Part shown: positions 26,631 through 40,400 of the stretch, piece by piece
Position numbering within the stretch: position 1 is the first letter of the stretch
How the letters are laid out: every line of letters starts with the position of its first letter
Assembly: GCF_036417845.1 (NCBI RefSeq)
Contig: NC_089985.1
Span: forward strand, 32,818,583 to 32,882,582
DNA length: 64,000 bases
DNA from: Apteryx mantelli
Taxonomy: Eukaryota; Chordata; Aves; Apterygiformes; Apterygidae
Reading direction: 5' to 3'
Translations under genes and position numbers: made by a program
Notes under the pieces: generated by a model
Databases searched by the model: none
What the model was told of the DNA's origin: nothing
Seen by the model: the letters and a program-made list of their open reading frames with translations, nothing else

Positions 26631-27984
26631 TCACCCAGATCATGCTGATAAAGTCTTTGTCCTCATTTTCTCTCTGATGTTTTGCTACACATACATTGAC
26701 TGAGCACAGGCCTATCTGAATCTGCAGCTTGTAAAGAGATATAGCAATTTTTATATACATCAATGTATAAATGTGCATGTACTGATATTATTTATGTACC
26801 AGACTCGCCTTGGGGCAGCAGGACAGACTTCTCAAAGCCCTTTCTGGTCCCAAAATCTATGATTTCCACTCTGTTTCCTTAGGACATCAGGTGGAATGGC
26901 ACTGGACAGGCTTTCTTTGTCTAGTGAGAAAAAAAAAATGCAACATTGATACCAAGGCCAGGTACTGAGAGACAGCAGGCAAACAAAAACATTGTTGACC
27001 TGCACACAGCGCAAGCGTCTTCCTACCTGCATCAACTTTTGCTAATTTTACAGAATGACATTTTCCTGAAGTGACACTTAATTTCAGGTCTTTGTACAAC
27101 TGTCCCCTACCTGTGTTCCACCCCTCTTGCACTAAATTTCATGATGCTCAGAGCAGAAGGGGATGTGACTCTAACAGCTTTTAAGCCTTCCAGACAATTT
27201 GTGAGGGAGGATGTGTTCATACAAGTTTTTAAGAAAGTAGGCTGCTGAGCAGAGAGGGAAAAATGATCTTTCTGAAGCAAAGGCAACACTTGACTACTGC
27301 CAAGTGAATCTAGATGGAAAGGTGAGAAGGTCCATGCCTGGGCACACAAGGGCTGCTCTACAAATGCTCGGTGCTAACAGAATCATGGCAATTGCATCAA
27401 TACCTGCCACCAGCTGTCACAGATACTCCTGCATTTCCTATGGCCTCATCCTATAGCAGCTGCTTTGGTCATAAACCATAAAGCAGGAGAGACAATGCTT
27501 TCTGCAGTCCCCACAGGAAGGAGAAATCCAGAACTCTGCATTATTGCAGGAGTCTTTAACAGCCCATAAACAGAACACTTGTGTTAACAGACAGCCCATT
27601 CCTCCCACTGATGCCATGAGCAGCTGCCCTCTCCTAACCACAGGAAGAGCATTACATAAAGGACCTTGTCCCTTCAGAGCTGGTGTTTTATTTTAGCTAT
27701 TGGTGATGCAGCCCTGGAGATATGAAACAAGGAAAGAACAAAAAGCAGAGCAAAAGCTTTATGAAGGTACCAGAAAGTAGTGAGCCAGGAAACCTACGGC
27801 AATGATCCCTAGGAATTGCATTTGGGTTTGAGCACAGCCTGGAACAGCAGGGAAGGAAGGAGGAGAAACTGTGTTCAGTAAACAGTTCAGGTCATCACTG
27901 GAGCCAGAGAGGTTCTCTGCAGTCCAGGACTCCTCCTGGATTAGACAGAGTAGCGTATCTTTGTTAGAATCAGGCTGAGAGAGC

Positions 27985-28130
27985 AAGAGTCCCATACTGC
28001 TAGACTCTGTGAAGACACAGACTCTGTCCTGAAGACCTTGCAGCCCACATAAAGCAAAGAAATAGAGGAATAACAACTATTTCATCTCTTTTCTAGAAGC
28101 TGGAGGTAAACTGAGGCATAAAGCAGGGTA
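27985..28130 (-). repeat. Possible ancient SINE remnant
   Basis: The plus strand contains ctctgtcctgaagaccttgcag, then caactatttcatctc, then gtaaactgaggcataaagcag. The order (a cctgaagacctt block, then an aactgaggca block) recalls an old tetrapod SINE related to MIR. The class is uncertain. Confidence 0.4.
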
Positions 28131-31100
28131 GGAGTCTGTGCATGTGGCATAGGTTAAGCATGCTAGAGATAGCAAAGATGCATTTACTGTGTTAAGACCT
28201 CTCGGGAACCAGACTAAAGAGGAGGAATGTTGCTTTCAGTGGCTGCATTTTTAAAAGATGATAGGTACTATATCTCTAAATAATGCTTTAAAATCTTTCT
28301 GGCAGTTGCATCCTAGCCCACAAAAGAACCTCAGACATTTCAGGAATCACAGCACGTATGATCACACATTGTGCAGACCTGGCCACTCTCAGGCCTCCAT
28401 CTTCTGTCCTGGAATAAAACAATGGGAAAAAAATCTGTATTCCTCTCTGTAAATGCTCAAACAAACAGCAGCACAATTTTAATTAATATAATTAGTACTC
28501 ATAATACGTTTCTATTCTTACAGCTGTGACAACACTGATGCCTTGAATTATAATGCTGCCTCTCCAGTGTGAACTGGGACATTTTGTCCTCTTCTAGCAT
28601 GTTACGCCCTTAGCATGTTAAGCCACTGCCACAAAGAAAGTTTTCCCTGATGGGTTTTCCATGAGAAACTCACACTGACATGTGATTTGGTGCTTCATGA
28701 GAGCCTGTGGCTCCTCATCCTGCCTTTGGAAACAGTCTGGCTAGATCCAGCCCCCCCATTCTTGGCAGAGCAAAATCCAATCCCATCCACACTGCTGGGA
28801 AGCCCTAAGCTTATTTCAGCTCCCTAAAGAGGACAAGCAGATGCTGTCATCTAAGTCCCTGGAGTAGAAGGCAAGAAACCATAGGGTATGATTCCAGCTG
28901 AGAAGACTGAGGTTTGTCATCAGGCAGATTCATGAATAGACAGATCAGCAGGGAGAGGTCTCCATCATGGTTGGAGGAGAGAGTGATTTTTATGAGCAAG
29001 TTAGACACAGAGGGAAAGGAGAAAAGCTGTACAGTAGCCCCTTAACACAGAGGATTTCCCAGGCTGAGAGTAGAGGGAATAACAGTGCACAGAGCTCTTA
29101 GCTATGCAATAGCTGGAGTTTGTTGGGACAAACAGGCCTGATCTGAATACATCCCTTGTTCTGTCCCTATGGCCTAGTGCCTTCCAGGGCAAAGCTATTC
29201 GGCCTGCAGCGCCTCTTAAAAGCTATGCACGTAATCAGGGCATCCTCCTGTTCCTACACTGATGGGATGGCCAGTTTCCATTACCCCATGGCCAGATGCT
29301 TGTGAGAATGAGGAGGCGGCTCTGATTGTCCCTGCCAGGACAGTCCGCATGATAGGACTATTTATAGGCACAGATTTTACAACACTGCTTCATTCCTAGC
29401 CCTGGAATTATTCGTCAAATTGGGCTATCCTATATCCACAGTGTGCAAACACTGGTGTCTGAAGCACTCTCCTACACACATGGATTGGGAAGTTTGCTGC
29501 ATTGGCTCTTCCTTCAGTTCCCTTTAGAGCAGCAGAGTCTATACATTTGGACAGTGGTGCAGGCAGTGAAAACCTCTCTGCTGATTCAAGTTTTCAACAA
29601 CCAAAGGTTAAAGGCTGTGAGCTCTGGTTTTACTCTTATGTATCTCAGGAAGGATTCTGTTACACAACTGGAAGTCAGATACCCAATTCAATCATGCAGA
29701 TAAAAAGGGATTCAAGGGAGACCTGTAAACCCCCCTTTTCCAAGATAGTGGTATTAATCTTACTTTCCCCTTCCCTTCTGCAAAATACTTTGTCAAGACC
29801 ATAGAGTCAGTCTGTAGCTGAACTAGATACCTGATGCAGTTGAAGAGAGCAGGTTTTTCTGGAGGTAGGGGCTTGTAATACACTTGTTTAGGAGAAGAAA
29901 CCAAAAAGTAGCAGGGAACAGAATGAATAAGAAATGCCATGGGAAGCAGCGGAGGGAGGGGCAACCTCCAATCTTCCCTTCTCACCTCTTCATTACTGGT
30001 AGGCTCACACTTTGCCCTTTGTCCTCTAAGATGCAACTCTGGGATTAGTGGTAGCCCTGGAACAAATTATGAAAAGGGACCATGAATAAAGACTGAAAGA
30101 CAACATGGATACGTGCCTGAGGGCCAGAATCAAAAAGGCCTATTATCCTTATAACGTACATATACACACATTAGCAGTCATTAACTACAGTCAACTATAT
30201 TATCTCTTCATGTGCTCTTCTCCTGCAGACCCAATAATTCAATTCATCCTTATACCGTAAAAGATCCGATAGCTGGGAGATATAATGAGTGAGATTTCAA
30301 CACCACGAGACATCATTATCTTGACTACATCTACTCAAGGATGTTTATTTTTCTCCAATACAAAGCAGAAATATTGATGTATAGTCATGAGAACAAATGA
30401 ACCAAGACAACCTGGCAAATTTGAGTTACCTGCATTTGTGTGCTTATTCACAAACGTTGATGTTACGTGACAATTCTCCCCCTCATTAGCAATTACTTAT
30501 TAGCCATACAACTCCAGTCCACACAAACACTCTGCACTGATGCCCTACAAGGCCCCGGCCATTTCCTTCCCTCTGAGCACAGTTACCTGTCTCTCAGCTG
30601 AGAGACATTTCCAGAGACCCCCAGCAGTATAAATTACTGAAAAGTAAAGAAATGCTGAATATAGACAAAGGGCCCCACTGCCTACCAAGAGGGGGGAACC
30701 TCACCACACACCCCGCAGAGCAGGGGGACTGAACTCAAATGCCGGAAGCCCACAAAAGACATGAAGCCATCCTCCTTCCCCACCACCTCTGGCTGCCCCA
30801 CTGGTGCTCGAGGTTACATGTGCCCTGTGGGCTAAACAGGCCTGCCTTGAACCCTTCTCTTTGCCTGCAGCCATCATACTCAAACTCAACCACAGGAAAC
30901 ACCCCCAGTTCAATACTCTCCTCATCCTGAGGGGAAAAGCACATCTTTCACTGCCTCAGTATTCTCAGTCTTTTTTCATTGTCTACCTGCTCTTCTTGTT
31001 GTTTTAAGAAAGAAACAGAAATGAAGATGAGACTGTTTCTAACATGAGATGATGGCAGAGGTTCTGAAGCTCTTGTAAATACAAGTAATCAAAGAAAATA

Positions 31101-34100
31101 AGCCTGCTCAGTGGAAACAGGGAGATATCACTTGGTGTCATTAGAGGACCTCCTGGGAAGAGCTGAACCCTGAGTGTCCCAAAAATTAAGAGTGTAAATT
31201 GATATGTGCTCCTTTGCCTCACAGAATCAGTGCGTCATATGAGGCAGGGGTAGCTGTTACCATGACAGCTAATCTAATCTTTATTTTAATTTTTGCTGTA
31301 GTCAGATCACATCAGGGAAGAAATAGCCATGCTCAGAATTAGAGCAATTGTATGTGTGAACACACACACAGAAAATATACATAACTGTGTATGATACCCC
31401 TGTAGCTAAACATATAAAAAGTTGCTTTTATATGGGGAATACACTTTTTGAGGAATAGAATCAAAATGGATTCAATCACAGAGACACAGAGAGCAGAGAC
31501 ACCTCTGTGCACAGCCATCATGTTGAGTGTAACTGAGTCACCATGGCCTATCAAGATCTTAAGGGTAAAGAACATGTACAACTTCCATACCTCGCATTTG
31601 GAGGAGAAGCACCTTATCCCATCCCAATCTGCAGGCCAGCTCATTCTCAATCCTGTGAAGGCTAAAGAAGACTTCTTCTGGAGAGGGAACCTAGGGAGAC
31701 ATCATCTGTGTCCTAATACAAAAATCCTAATATCATTCCAAAAACCACAATCCAGGCAGCAACATACCCTTGACACAATAATGTCACTATCCCAACAAAT
31801 GTAAACAAACCAAAATCAGGAAATCCAAATTTTAAAAACCTTACAAGTGTCAAAATGCTTGAAGCTCTGAGCAGAGAGGTTCCCTGTGCTTGAGGCACAA
31901 ACTCTCTTACAGATAGAGCTGGCTTGGCAGGAATCAATATTAATGTAAGATGGCAGATACAGACAGATTAAAAAAATCTCAAGCACATTTCCAGTGATTT
32001 AGATATCTGGGTGGTCACCAGCCAGACACCCACCTTAGGCCACTATCATCACCACAGGCATCCAAATATGACAAGCCAGATCCTCTCCTGCTCTGAACTG
32101 GGAAGTTCTCACAACATTGACAAGTTAAGATGGTTGACATCAACTTCATTTCTTCAAAGGGTCCTTTTATAGGGACTCTTTTCAGCTTCTTTTTTTTTTT
32201 TCCTCCTACCAGAAGAGCAGGATTTTCCACAAAGAGGAGGCAGTCAAAATGCCAAACTCTGATACTGCTGTCAATGCGAATCCAGAAGACAGCTTACAAA
32301 CTAACAGGTTAAGGAGATAGTACATAGCAAAATTCATCACTTACAGGACCAGACTCTGAAACATCCTGAATCAAGACCAACATCAACCAAAGATCAGCTT
32401 GTCTTCTGAGCCACAAGGATGTAGGAGTGTTGTATCATGGGTGAATCAGGGAAGAAGGGAACATGAAATAGCAAGTCTCCTTTAAGCTTTGTAAAGATGA
32501 CAAATCTATGCTTTTTGCTGGCTGCACAGCATGCGTCTAGTTCATGAAGTCCTTAAGCTACTGACTGCCAGAGGCTGGGAGATATAGGCAGGGAAAGTAC
32601 ACTAATTATATGTCTTCCTTCAGGATCTACTCCTGGATGCTGACAGAAACAGGATGCAGAGTTAGACAGGATTTAGCTTGACCCAAAACAGCCCTTCCAT
32701 TCTCAGCAAGAAGCCAAGACATTCCAGACTCCTGTTTAGGGGATGATGGAATTACTAACCCTTCCCTTCAGCTGTTACCAAACCAGGCTCTCACCTTGAG
32801 TGAGCTGAATCTCTCATTAGCACAGGAGGAGACAAGCCAGGATTACAGAATAACAGAGGTTGTTCCCTAAAGGTGAAGTTCTGCTTTGAAGCAGTGACTT
32901 AATTTAGGCAGATGCAATAGGTGTTTAAAGAGAGATGAATGTTTGTGCCTGGAACAAGAACAAGCAGAGAAAGCAGCTCAGCAAATGATATGTTTTTAGG
33001 TATTTTTAGTAATGTAATGCAGCTGTTCGAGCAAAACAAAGGAAAAATAGCAAGAAGCTATGTAAATCAATGCAGCTTCAACCAAATACAATGGGATCAC
33101 ACCAGTATATCTAAGTGGGCTCCTGGCCATCACCTTTACTGGCAAACTAGAATAAATCAATCCCTATTATCACACTGTCCAGCAGCAGGTCTAAATCTAG
33201 ACTGGTGCTGAGCACACCCCATTCCAGTGGATATTAATCACATGCCACCAAGCCAGATCCTTCTTTGTCCATCTGTTCCTGGCTGCTGCTGGGAACCTTA
33301 CCATCACCTCCAACTGCAAAAACAACAGCTGCAATTAATAACATGCAGACACTCTCAATTGCTCATCTTGGCAGCCATCTGGCTTCATACCACACACATC
33401 CCTGCTATGCAAAGCAAACGGGCATTTTAGCTCCCACCACTAATAGCTTAAGGAAGGACTAAGAAACTAGCAAGATTGATAGAAAAGAGAAGATAGATTA
33501 TAAATAAGCAATAGGCCGAGAGGAGGGTGCTCAATGATACTTCTGTGCAAGTGAAAGGGGAACCGCCTTTCAAAAGCAATAGTTGCAAGTTAGCATTCTC
33601 TGAGGACCCATTTTGAGCAATGCTCCATGAGATCTCACAGCCATTCATTTTGTCTGTTTACTTAAAAAAAAAAACATTTTTGCTCATCTCAATTTCCCTT
33701 CCCCAGGCTTTGAGTGCAAACAAACATAACAAGTCAGATCTTTAACTGCTCTAATTTGGTGCAGTTCCCTGGATGTCCATATAGCAAGGTTGATTTAATT
33801 CAGCTTTGCGCCTTCAAAGGATCCTTTAGTAGCAATTACAGGCCAGATGAGTGGGATTTTAATTTCCAATTAAACAGGCTTAGTTCAATTCAGAACTGCC
33901 AAGTTTTGCCCAGATCTGCCATTCAGCTCAGTGTTCCGCATTTTGTGTAAATGCTAGCAATGCAATAGGAAAGAAATTAGAAAAAATGCTTCCTGGGATC
34001 AAGACGATCTCTTGGAGCCATGTTTCTACAGCACCTAGCACAGTAAGGACCTTTCCCATGTGTGAGGCTTTTAGATGCACACTTTCAAAGTCAAGATTTG

Positions 34101-34289
34101 AGATAAGAGTCTCTGTCCCATTAAGTTTGTGTCCGCCACATTCACTGCTGAGAATTTGGCCCTGAGACCTAAGATGAGCATCTCTCCTGCACTGCAGAAA
34201 ACTGTATCACAGTTAAGATAATGATGTTGAACTCAAATACAGCACTTGGTGTCATTTTAGTTCAGCTGCAGAATTTCACTGGGCAGGGA

Positions 34290-34430
34290 TTCAAGAGGAG
34301 AGTTCTAGTCTCAGGCAAGCTGCTAGCTTGCAGAAGGAATTGTCTGAGCCACATCAGCTTCCCAAGTTTCTGTTTCCTAATCCCCAAAATGCAAATGACA
34401 TTGATACCTCTGGCTGAAAAGTGCTATTAA
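34290..34430 (+). repeat. MIR-like CORE-SINE remnant
   Basis: The plus strand has attgtctgagccacatcagc, then aagtttctgtttcctaatcc, then ccaaaatgcaaatgacattg and atacctc, tracking the MIR segment CTTAACC..CTCAGTTTCCTCATCTGTAAAATGGGGATAATA. Confidence 0.6.
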
Positions 34431-37400
34431 AATTTTTCATACCATGGCTGCTCCCATCACGACCACATGATCTAGTTTCAAAAACTAAAGCCTGGGCATT
34501 GAGCGCACCTTCCCTACAACTAAACTGCTGCTACTTAACCAGAAAATAACTATTTAGCTAATAACCAATATCAAATATGTTAAGAACTGGATGTTATTAG
34601 ATTTCCAGCCACTTTCTAAAGGGATTCATTTTCAAATCCTTCAGGGATAAAAGCCTGCTGGCTATCCTGACCAGGATCTTTCTATGTATCTGTTCTTAGT
34701 AGGAGATAATGGTCTACTCCCAAGCCTTTGTTTCTGTCCATGCTTTGCCAACTCCCATATTCTGTGGATGCAACAGGACACAGTGCTAAAACATTCACTT
34801 CTACCTAGTATGGTAAAAGCATTCAGCACTGATGTGGCACAAAATCAAAGATGGCTCATTTGCTGTTGACAGATGTTCAGGTACCATCCTTTGGCAGTAC
34901 TTTAGCTATATATTTAGCCCCTACCACCAAAATGAGAGTCAAAACGAGCCCCTCGATTTATGGGCATGTTCCCAGAGCATCATTTGGGCTAATATAAAGT
35001 GAACCTATCCTCATCTTGTGCATGCTTTACTTTATCTAGGTTCCTACTTCTCATCCAACTTGCATTTCTGTCTGATTCCCAAGTTATGGCAGCTGTGTCC
35101 TGAAAAAGGGGTACGGGACCTTGCTAATGTTCTCACCTTCTTGGGGGCCAGGTGTGACCATCCAGGCATCCAGAGCTGCTGAACCCTGCTATGGTAAGCA
35201 GAGGTGGATCCAGGAAAGAAAAAATGCAATGAGGGTTAAGGACTGAAAATTCATCTGAAATATGGCAGTGTGAATCTTGGTCTGAACAAACTCAAGCTAA
35301 TATAGTCTTAATGAAATTTTGAAGTAGATTAAGCAATGTGCAAAAACACAGCATGTATACTTATTTTTTAAAACCCATCTGTGTCACATGGACTGTAAAA
35401 CATTCAGATTTAAAAACAAAATCATGTTAACGAGGAAAAAATCCCTCTATATACAAACCTTTATTCACATAAACACGGAGAGAAGCACAGCTGCCAACAG
35501 ATACACCTACACCCATCCTCTGAATTAGTGCAACTGTCTCTCTTTGTAGAGTTAATGTCCTTTCTCCCATACAGTATCTGCAAGCAGGAAAGCAGTAAGA
35601 CATTAAGTGAGGCTGCAAAAAGATTTCTATTATCATCCTTTCCTTCTATGCATGCTTCACTTCGGTACTTCATTTTGCTGTGCAGGGCTTGGGTTTTTTG
35701 ATGCTGTTTATTTTCTCCTCCTTGCCCACTTACATTAAGACGACAACATTTTGTTCTGTATTTCCACGCCTGTTCCATGGTGATTTGTTAAAGATGTTGG
35801 GTTTGCAGTCAAACGACTGGAAAGATAAAAAGCTGGCAAGCTGCTTTCCTCATTAGAGAACGCAGCTCTCAAGTGCTCAAGTGCCAGCCTATTAGCTGAA
35901 TTATTCAACAGAAGAAAAAAAATACATGACCAAAAAAAAAAAAAAACACACAGCGAGAATGGGGAGAAAAGGGAAGCTTATTGACTTTGGTGCTACTTGT
36001 AAAGTTTGGCAGCATTCCTTGAAGTTCAGTTGTGGGATTAAACACATCTAAAGAACTCAGGCAAAGCTGACTGCTTGCATGAAAGCAGACAGAATCTGGC
36101 ATTCATAATTCAGATATTTTACTGTATTGTTACAGTCTTGAACTGATAATGAAGAAGCCCAAGGGGGAGCATTTCTAAAACGATAATTTAAGAGAACTGT
36201 TTACGTGCAACTTGTGAATAACTGGTGGTGCTAGAGAACTTCCAAATGCAGCCAAAGTCTTTCAGCATGCAAACAACTTGCCACGCTGATCAATTGTAAT
36301 AGTTTACGCGTGTGTTCCTATTGCATAATAAATACCATGTAATTCAAAAGAGCTTACCCATCAGTGAGAAAGGAGCGAGCTGACTTGCATCTTCCAATAG
36401 CAAGAAAAGTTGACATGTGGCAGCTTGTTCCCCTAACAAAGCTCTGAACCAGACCAAAAATTCTAATGGGAAAGTCAGGTTTGTCTGGCTTCTGCTATCT
36501 ACTTTGATGTAACCTGAAAAGCAGAAGGGAAAATGCTTGATTCTGGCACAAAGTTAAGCAGGGTGGTCAAAACCTTGAGAACCCCATATTGCTAGGGAGC
36601 TGCACACGAATGGACAAAAACAGGTCTAATTCTTAACTCCAGAGGGAGGTGACTAAGGACACAGCCTCTGGAAATCTCTCTGGTGGGAGATTTCATTCCC
36701 CTGAGAAGTGAAACAGAGTTGGCGACATAGACACCTCATGCTTATAGAACAGAAAATCCATCACTAGACAAGTTACCATGCAGACCAAACTACAGAGGAA
36801 AGCATGGGTATCTCTCCATATTCCAGAAGCAGTATGGGCACGGTGAAGGACGGGTGTTATTTGAAGGGTTCAGAGGGAGGATCATAAAAACTGGTAAGCA
36901 AAAGTGAAAGAAATTTGGGCTTGTCAAAGTATTTTTGGCTATACCAAATACACTTAGGAATGGGGAAGAAAACAGAATAGGAAAAAAACCCCACAGATCT
37001 CTACTTTTAGAGCTGTGTATTTCCTGTGCTAAAGAAAAGGCAATGAGTTTTATGAATCTTTATAAGCTACAGGGATCTGCTTATTTTAATTGTCATATGA
37101 AGATAAAAACCTAAATTTGGAGATCTAGGAAACAAGTCCTTTAAGTACTGTACATCCTGAAAGAGCAGTACTGATTATGCAGCAGACTACCACCCATTCA
37201 TTAATTCCCAGGCAGGTTCCTTCCCTTCTACCCAGAAACATTGTCCAAATAGATTTTGTGTTTTCAAGAAGAGGTGGGAAGAGATTGGTTATACAACACG
37301 TGCAGAAGTAACATCAGTGATGTTAGTTCTTAAGAGAGGGATTTGCATAGAAGCCAGAGTTTTTATGCTACAGAAGAGGAGAACAAATGAGGAGAAAGTA

Positions 37401-40400
37401 ACAGCAACAGAATTCATCAAGCAATTAAATTATTTTACTTGGCGAGCCAGACAGAAAGAGAAGTCACTGAGCCATCACTTACAAGAGAATATCACAAACA
37501 TAATGCTGGGAACCTTAATAATATAACAGGGCTGAAATTTAATAGCAGAAAAATGTGGCTAGGGAGCAGTTAGAATTTTTGCTGTAGGAGTGAAGACTTG
37601 ACCTCCTGTCTATTGTTCCCAGAGGAGAGGAGAGGATGGGGTGTGCAGAAGCAAGTTACTGGTTGCAAGTATCCACATATCAGAGCAATCAATATAATCA
37701 GGTGAGCTGGGGATTTCTGGGGAAATAGGAAAGCATCAGTGATAGTGCGCAAGACACGGGCATGCCTTAGTGCATGCAGCTGGAGTCAGAATGGAGACCT
37801 TTTCCCATCCAAAGGGCTCAGCAAGTTTACCTAGGCATGCAAAGGCTGAGAAGGGATGTGATCACATGGGATAAAGTTTAAAAGAGGGCAGAGCTATTTA
37901 CACTCAAAGATAAGGTCAATGCATGAACTAATGGGTAGAGAGTGGTCACAGATGTGTTCAGATGTTCCCTCCAGGCTCTCCTGTAGCCCTCTCAACAACC
38001 CAGACCTCTCATGGCATCTTTATGTCATGCTCTAAGGGCAGGAAAGGCAAGTAGCCCTGATTTCCAGCAGGCAAATCAAGGCACAGAGCTTATATCGCTT
38101 CCAGCCCTGCAAAGAACTCAAGGGAAGCCATGAGATATAAGCCGAACAGATGGGCCAACTTCTCCTTTTGGGGCAGCTCCAGTGCCAACCTGATGTCTTC
38201 CCCACAGACCCCCTAGATTCATCATCCTTTGGGACATGTGTGGAGGGGAAGCCCAAAAAAGAAAATACTAACAGGATCACTTTCAGATGACAATGTTAGG
38301 TGTACATTTGCAATACACTGAGGAGAGATGAAATATCTGTACAGAGAGGCCCACTACAAGTTATCATTTGATTTCAAAAAGAAAAAAAAAACAACAAAAA
38401 GCAGCAAATAGGCCAACATGTCTTCAAATACTTGGATCAAACTTTGGCAAATTTCTCCACTGAACCAAGAAGGCAGGGGAGAAACTCTCTTAATTGAGGC
38501 AAAGTTTGGTTCTGCCATGGGTTAAGGCAAAGGCTCTTCTGCTCCATGGACCTCAGTCAATGCTTTCGGCATTAGGAAGTATGCTGACATGGTCTGACAA
38601 AGATTAATTAATCAGAAGCCAGTATAATTGAACACTCCCATCACTTCTGTTAAAAATTCATAATTCTAGTTAGTGAGTGGAATAGACCTTACTTATATGC
38701 CACAGAGGTTTCCAGTTCTAAAAGACTCACAGGTGCCTGGGACAAAGCAGGACAGAGGCAAAGCTAGTTTTAAAACAACACACTCGGCAAAGCTGCCTCC
38801 TCCCTTCTCTCAAATTTCCAGCTCCACAAGAGGCAGAAAAAGAGAAAAAAAGAGTGGAGAAAAGGAGAGAAATGCAAAAAAATTAAATCTGCCAAAGAAA
38901 TAGCAAGAGGAAAAATAGAAATGATAAAAAAAACACAAAAAAACAACAAAAAAAGGAATTTCAATGAGATCCTTCTCCATTCTGGATGTGGGATGTTTTC
39001 AAATGATTTTGTAATCTCTATCTTCTCCCTCCTCACATTTAAGAAATGTTTGTTATGTCATTTATTTTTTCCTAAAATTGCAGGCCATTATACTAATAAA
39101 TAATTAGATTTTACAATGCCATAGTGATTGCCAGCCCTGAAATTCAGAGACACACAATCACAGGGAAGTGCCTAAGTTTTCAGGGCCAGGAGAAGGTAAT
39201 TGGGCAGCTTTCTGTTTGCAACAGGAGGTTGCAGAGAGTGCAGGGACTGCGTGGTGGGTTCAGTATCAGACAGACTGTTCCGCATTTTCAACCCAAACCC
39301 TAGGGCTGTGTACAAGCTGTTACTACAAGATCAGTGCTTGTTTTCTGCCATGCGACTGCATGGAGGAATTGGATGCTGCAGCAGCACATTTGGCGTGACT
39401 AGCAGGATGAAGGCTTGCACAGCTGTACAAGTGGGTAACTTAAGTTTAGATTTATAATGAAAAGGAAGAGGATGGCCAAACCCTGTATGGTCCTCATGGT
39501 ATTTCCCACATGAGCTGGAACCTGTTCCAGCTTCAAGGCTCATTAAGTAAAATAAACAGCTCAGAACAAGGGGAAGTTTTACAGACACCACCTCCTGCAT
39601 TGCAATGAAGCTGAGAGCATGTGTAGCGATGAGAGGGAAAGCCCTCCACTCCAATGAAAAGCCACGACATCAACTTCCCAGGGCATGATATGACTGTGGG
39701 ACAGTTTGAGACAGGAGGTAAGGAAAGCTGCATTCAGCTGCTGGTGGGAGGATATGCAGGGGGTGAAAGGGGATTTCTGCTGGTCAGGGGTAACACAATC
39801 CCTTCACAAAACATGGCAAAGAACATGTCCTGGATAGCATTCCCAGCTTAGCTTGGAGAACATTGGCAGTGTGCTGTAAATACAACCTGAAAGCATCCAA
39901 ACTATCCTAAGATTACTCTGTGGAGCAACAAGGATATGACACAGCTTAATATAAGAGAAAACCAATCAGTGTGTGACCCAATGTCTGCTGAAGTCGGCTG
40001 GAAGCTTTGTACCAGAGCTCAGTGCTTTGGATGGGCGTGGGACGTATTTGCCCCACAAAAGGTTTTCAAGGAAGGGATATGTGTTTTTCTCTGAAAACAG
40101 CATGTTTCATGGATAATGCCAAACAAAGCACATTATTCACATGCAACCTATTAGAAGAAGTCCACTTCCTGGATCATCCCACAGGGCCTCCTCACAGTCT
40201 GATGGTGCTGAACACTGCTGTTCTCCCCATTCCTCTCCAGAACAACTTGCCTTTTCGGCTCCATGCAGCCTTTTGCTTCCAATCAGCTCCTCTCTGCAAG
40301 TGGAGGAAAGCCAACCTGCTTCATCCCCCATCAGCAGAAGCAATGGACTGCTGGTGTCACCAATGCAAGATCCCAGCAAAGCTTGGTGACAAATGAGACT

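Noticed and set aside
27759-28076. 105-codon minus-strand frame considered as a kinocilin candidate
   Set aside because: It lacks the Gly/Ala-rich hydrophobic core of kinocilin and overlaps a SINE-like remnant.
31713-31937. Hydrophobic 74-codon minus-strand frame
   Set aside because: Looks like a membrane segment, but no family match and no splice context; treated as chance.
34430-34480. Minus-strand KLDHVVVMGAAM-like string, considered for kinocilin
   Set aside because: An in-frame stop lies just upstream and another a few codons downstream, with no splice acceptor where one is needed.
35461-35778. 105-codon minus-strand frame rich in Cys and Lys
   Set aside because: No similarity to a known family and no splice or promoter support; within chance expectation for this amount of DNA.
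38770-39036. Hydrophobic Phe/Leu/Ile-rich 88-codon minus-strand frame
   Set aside because: Produced by A-rich low-complexity sequence on the other strand; not a credible membrane protein.
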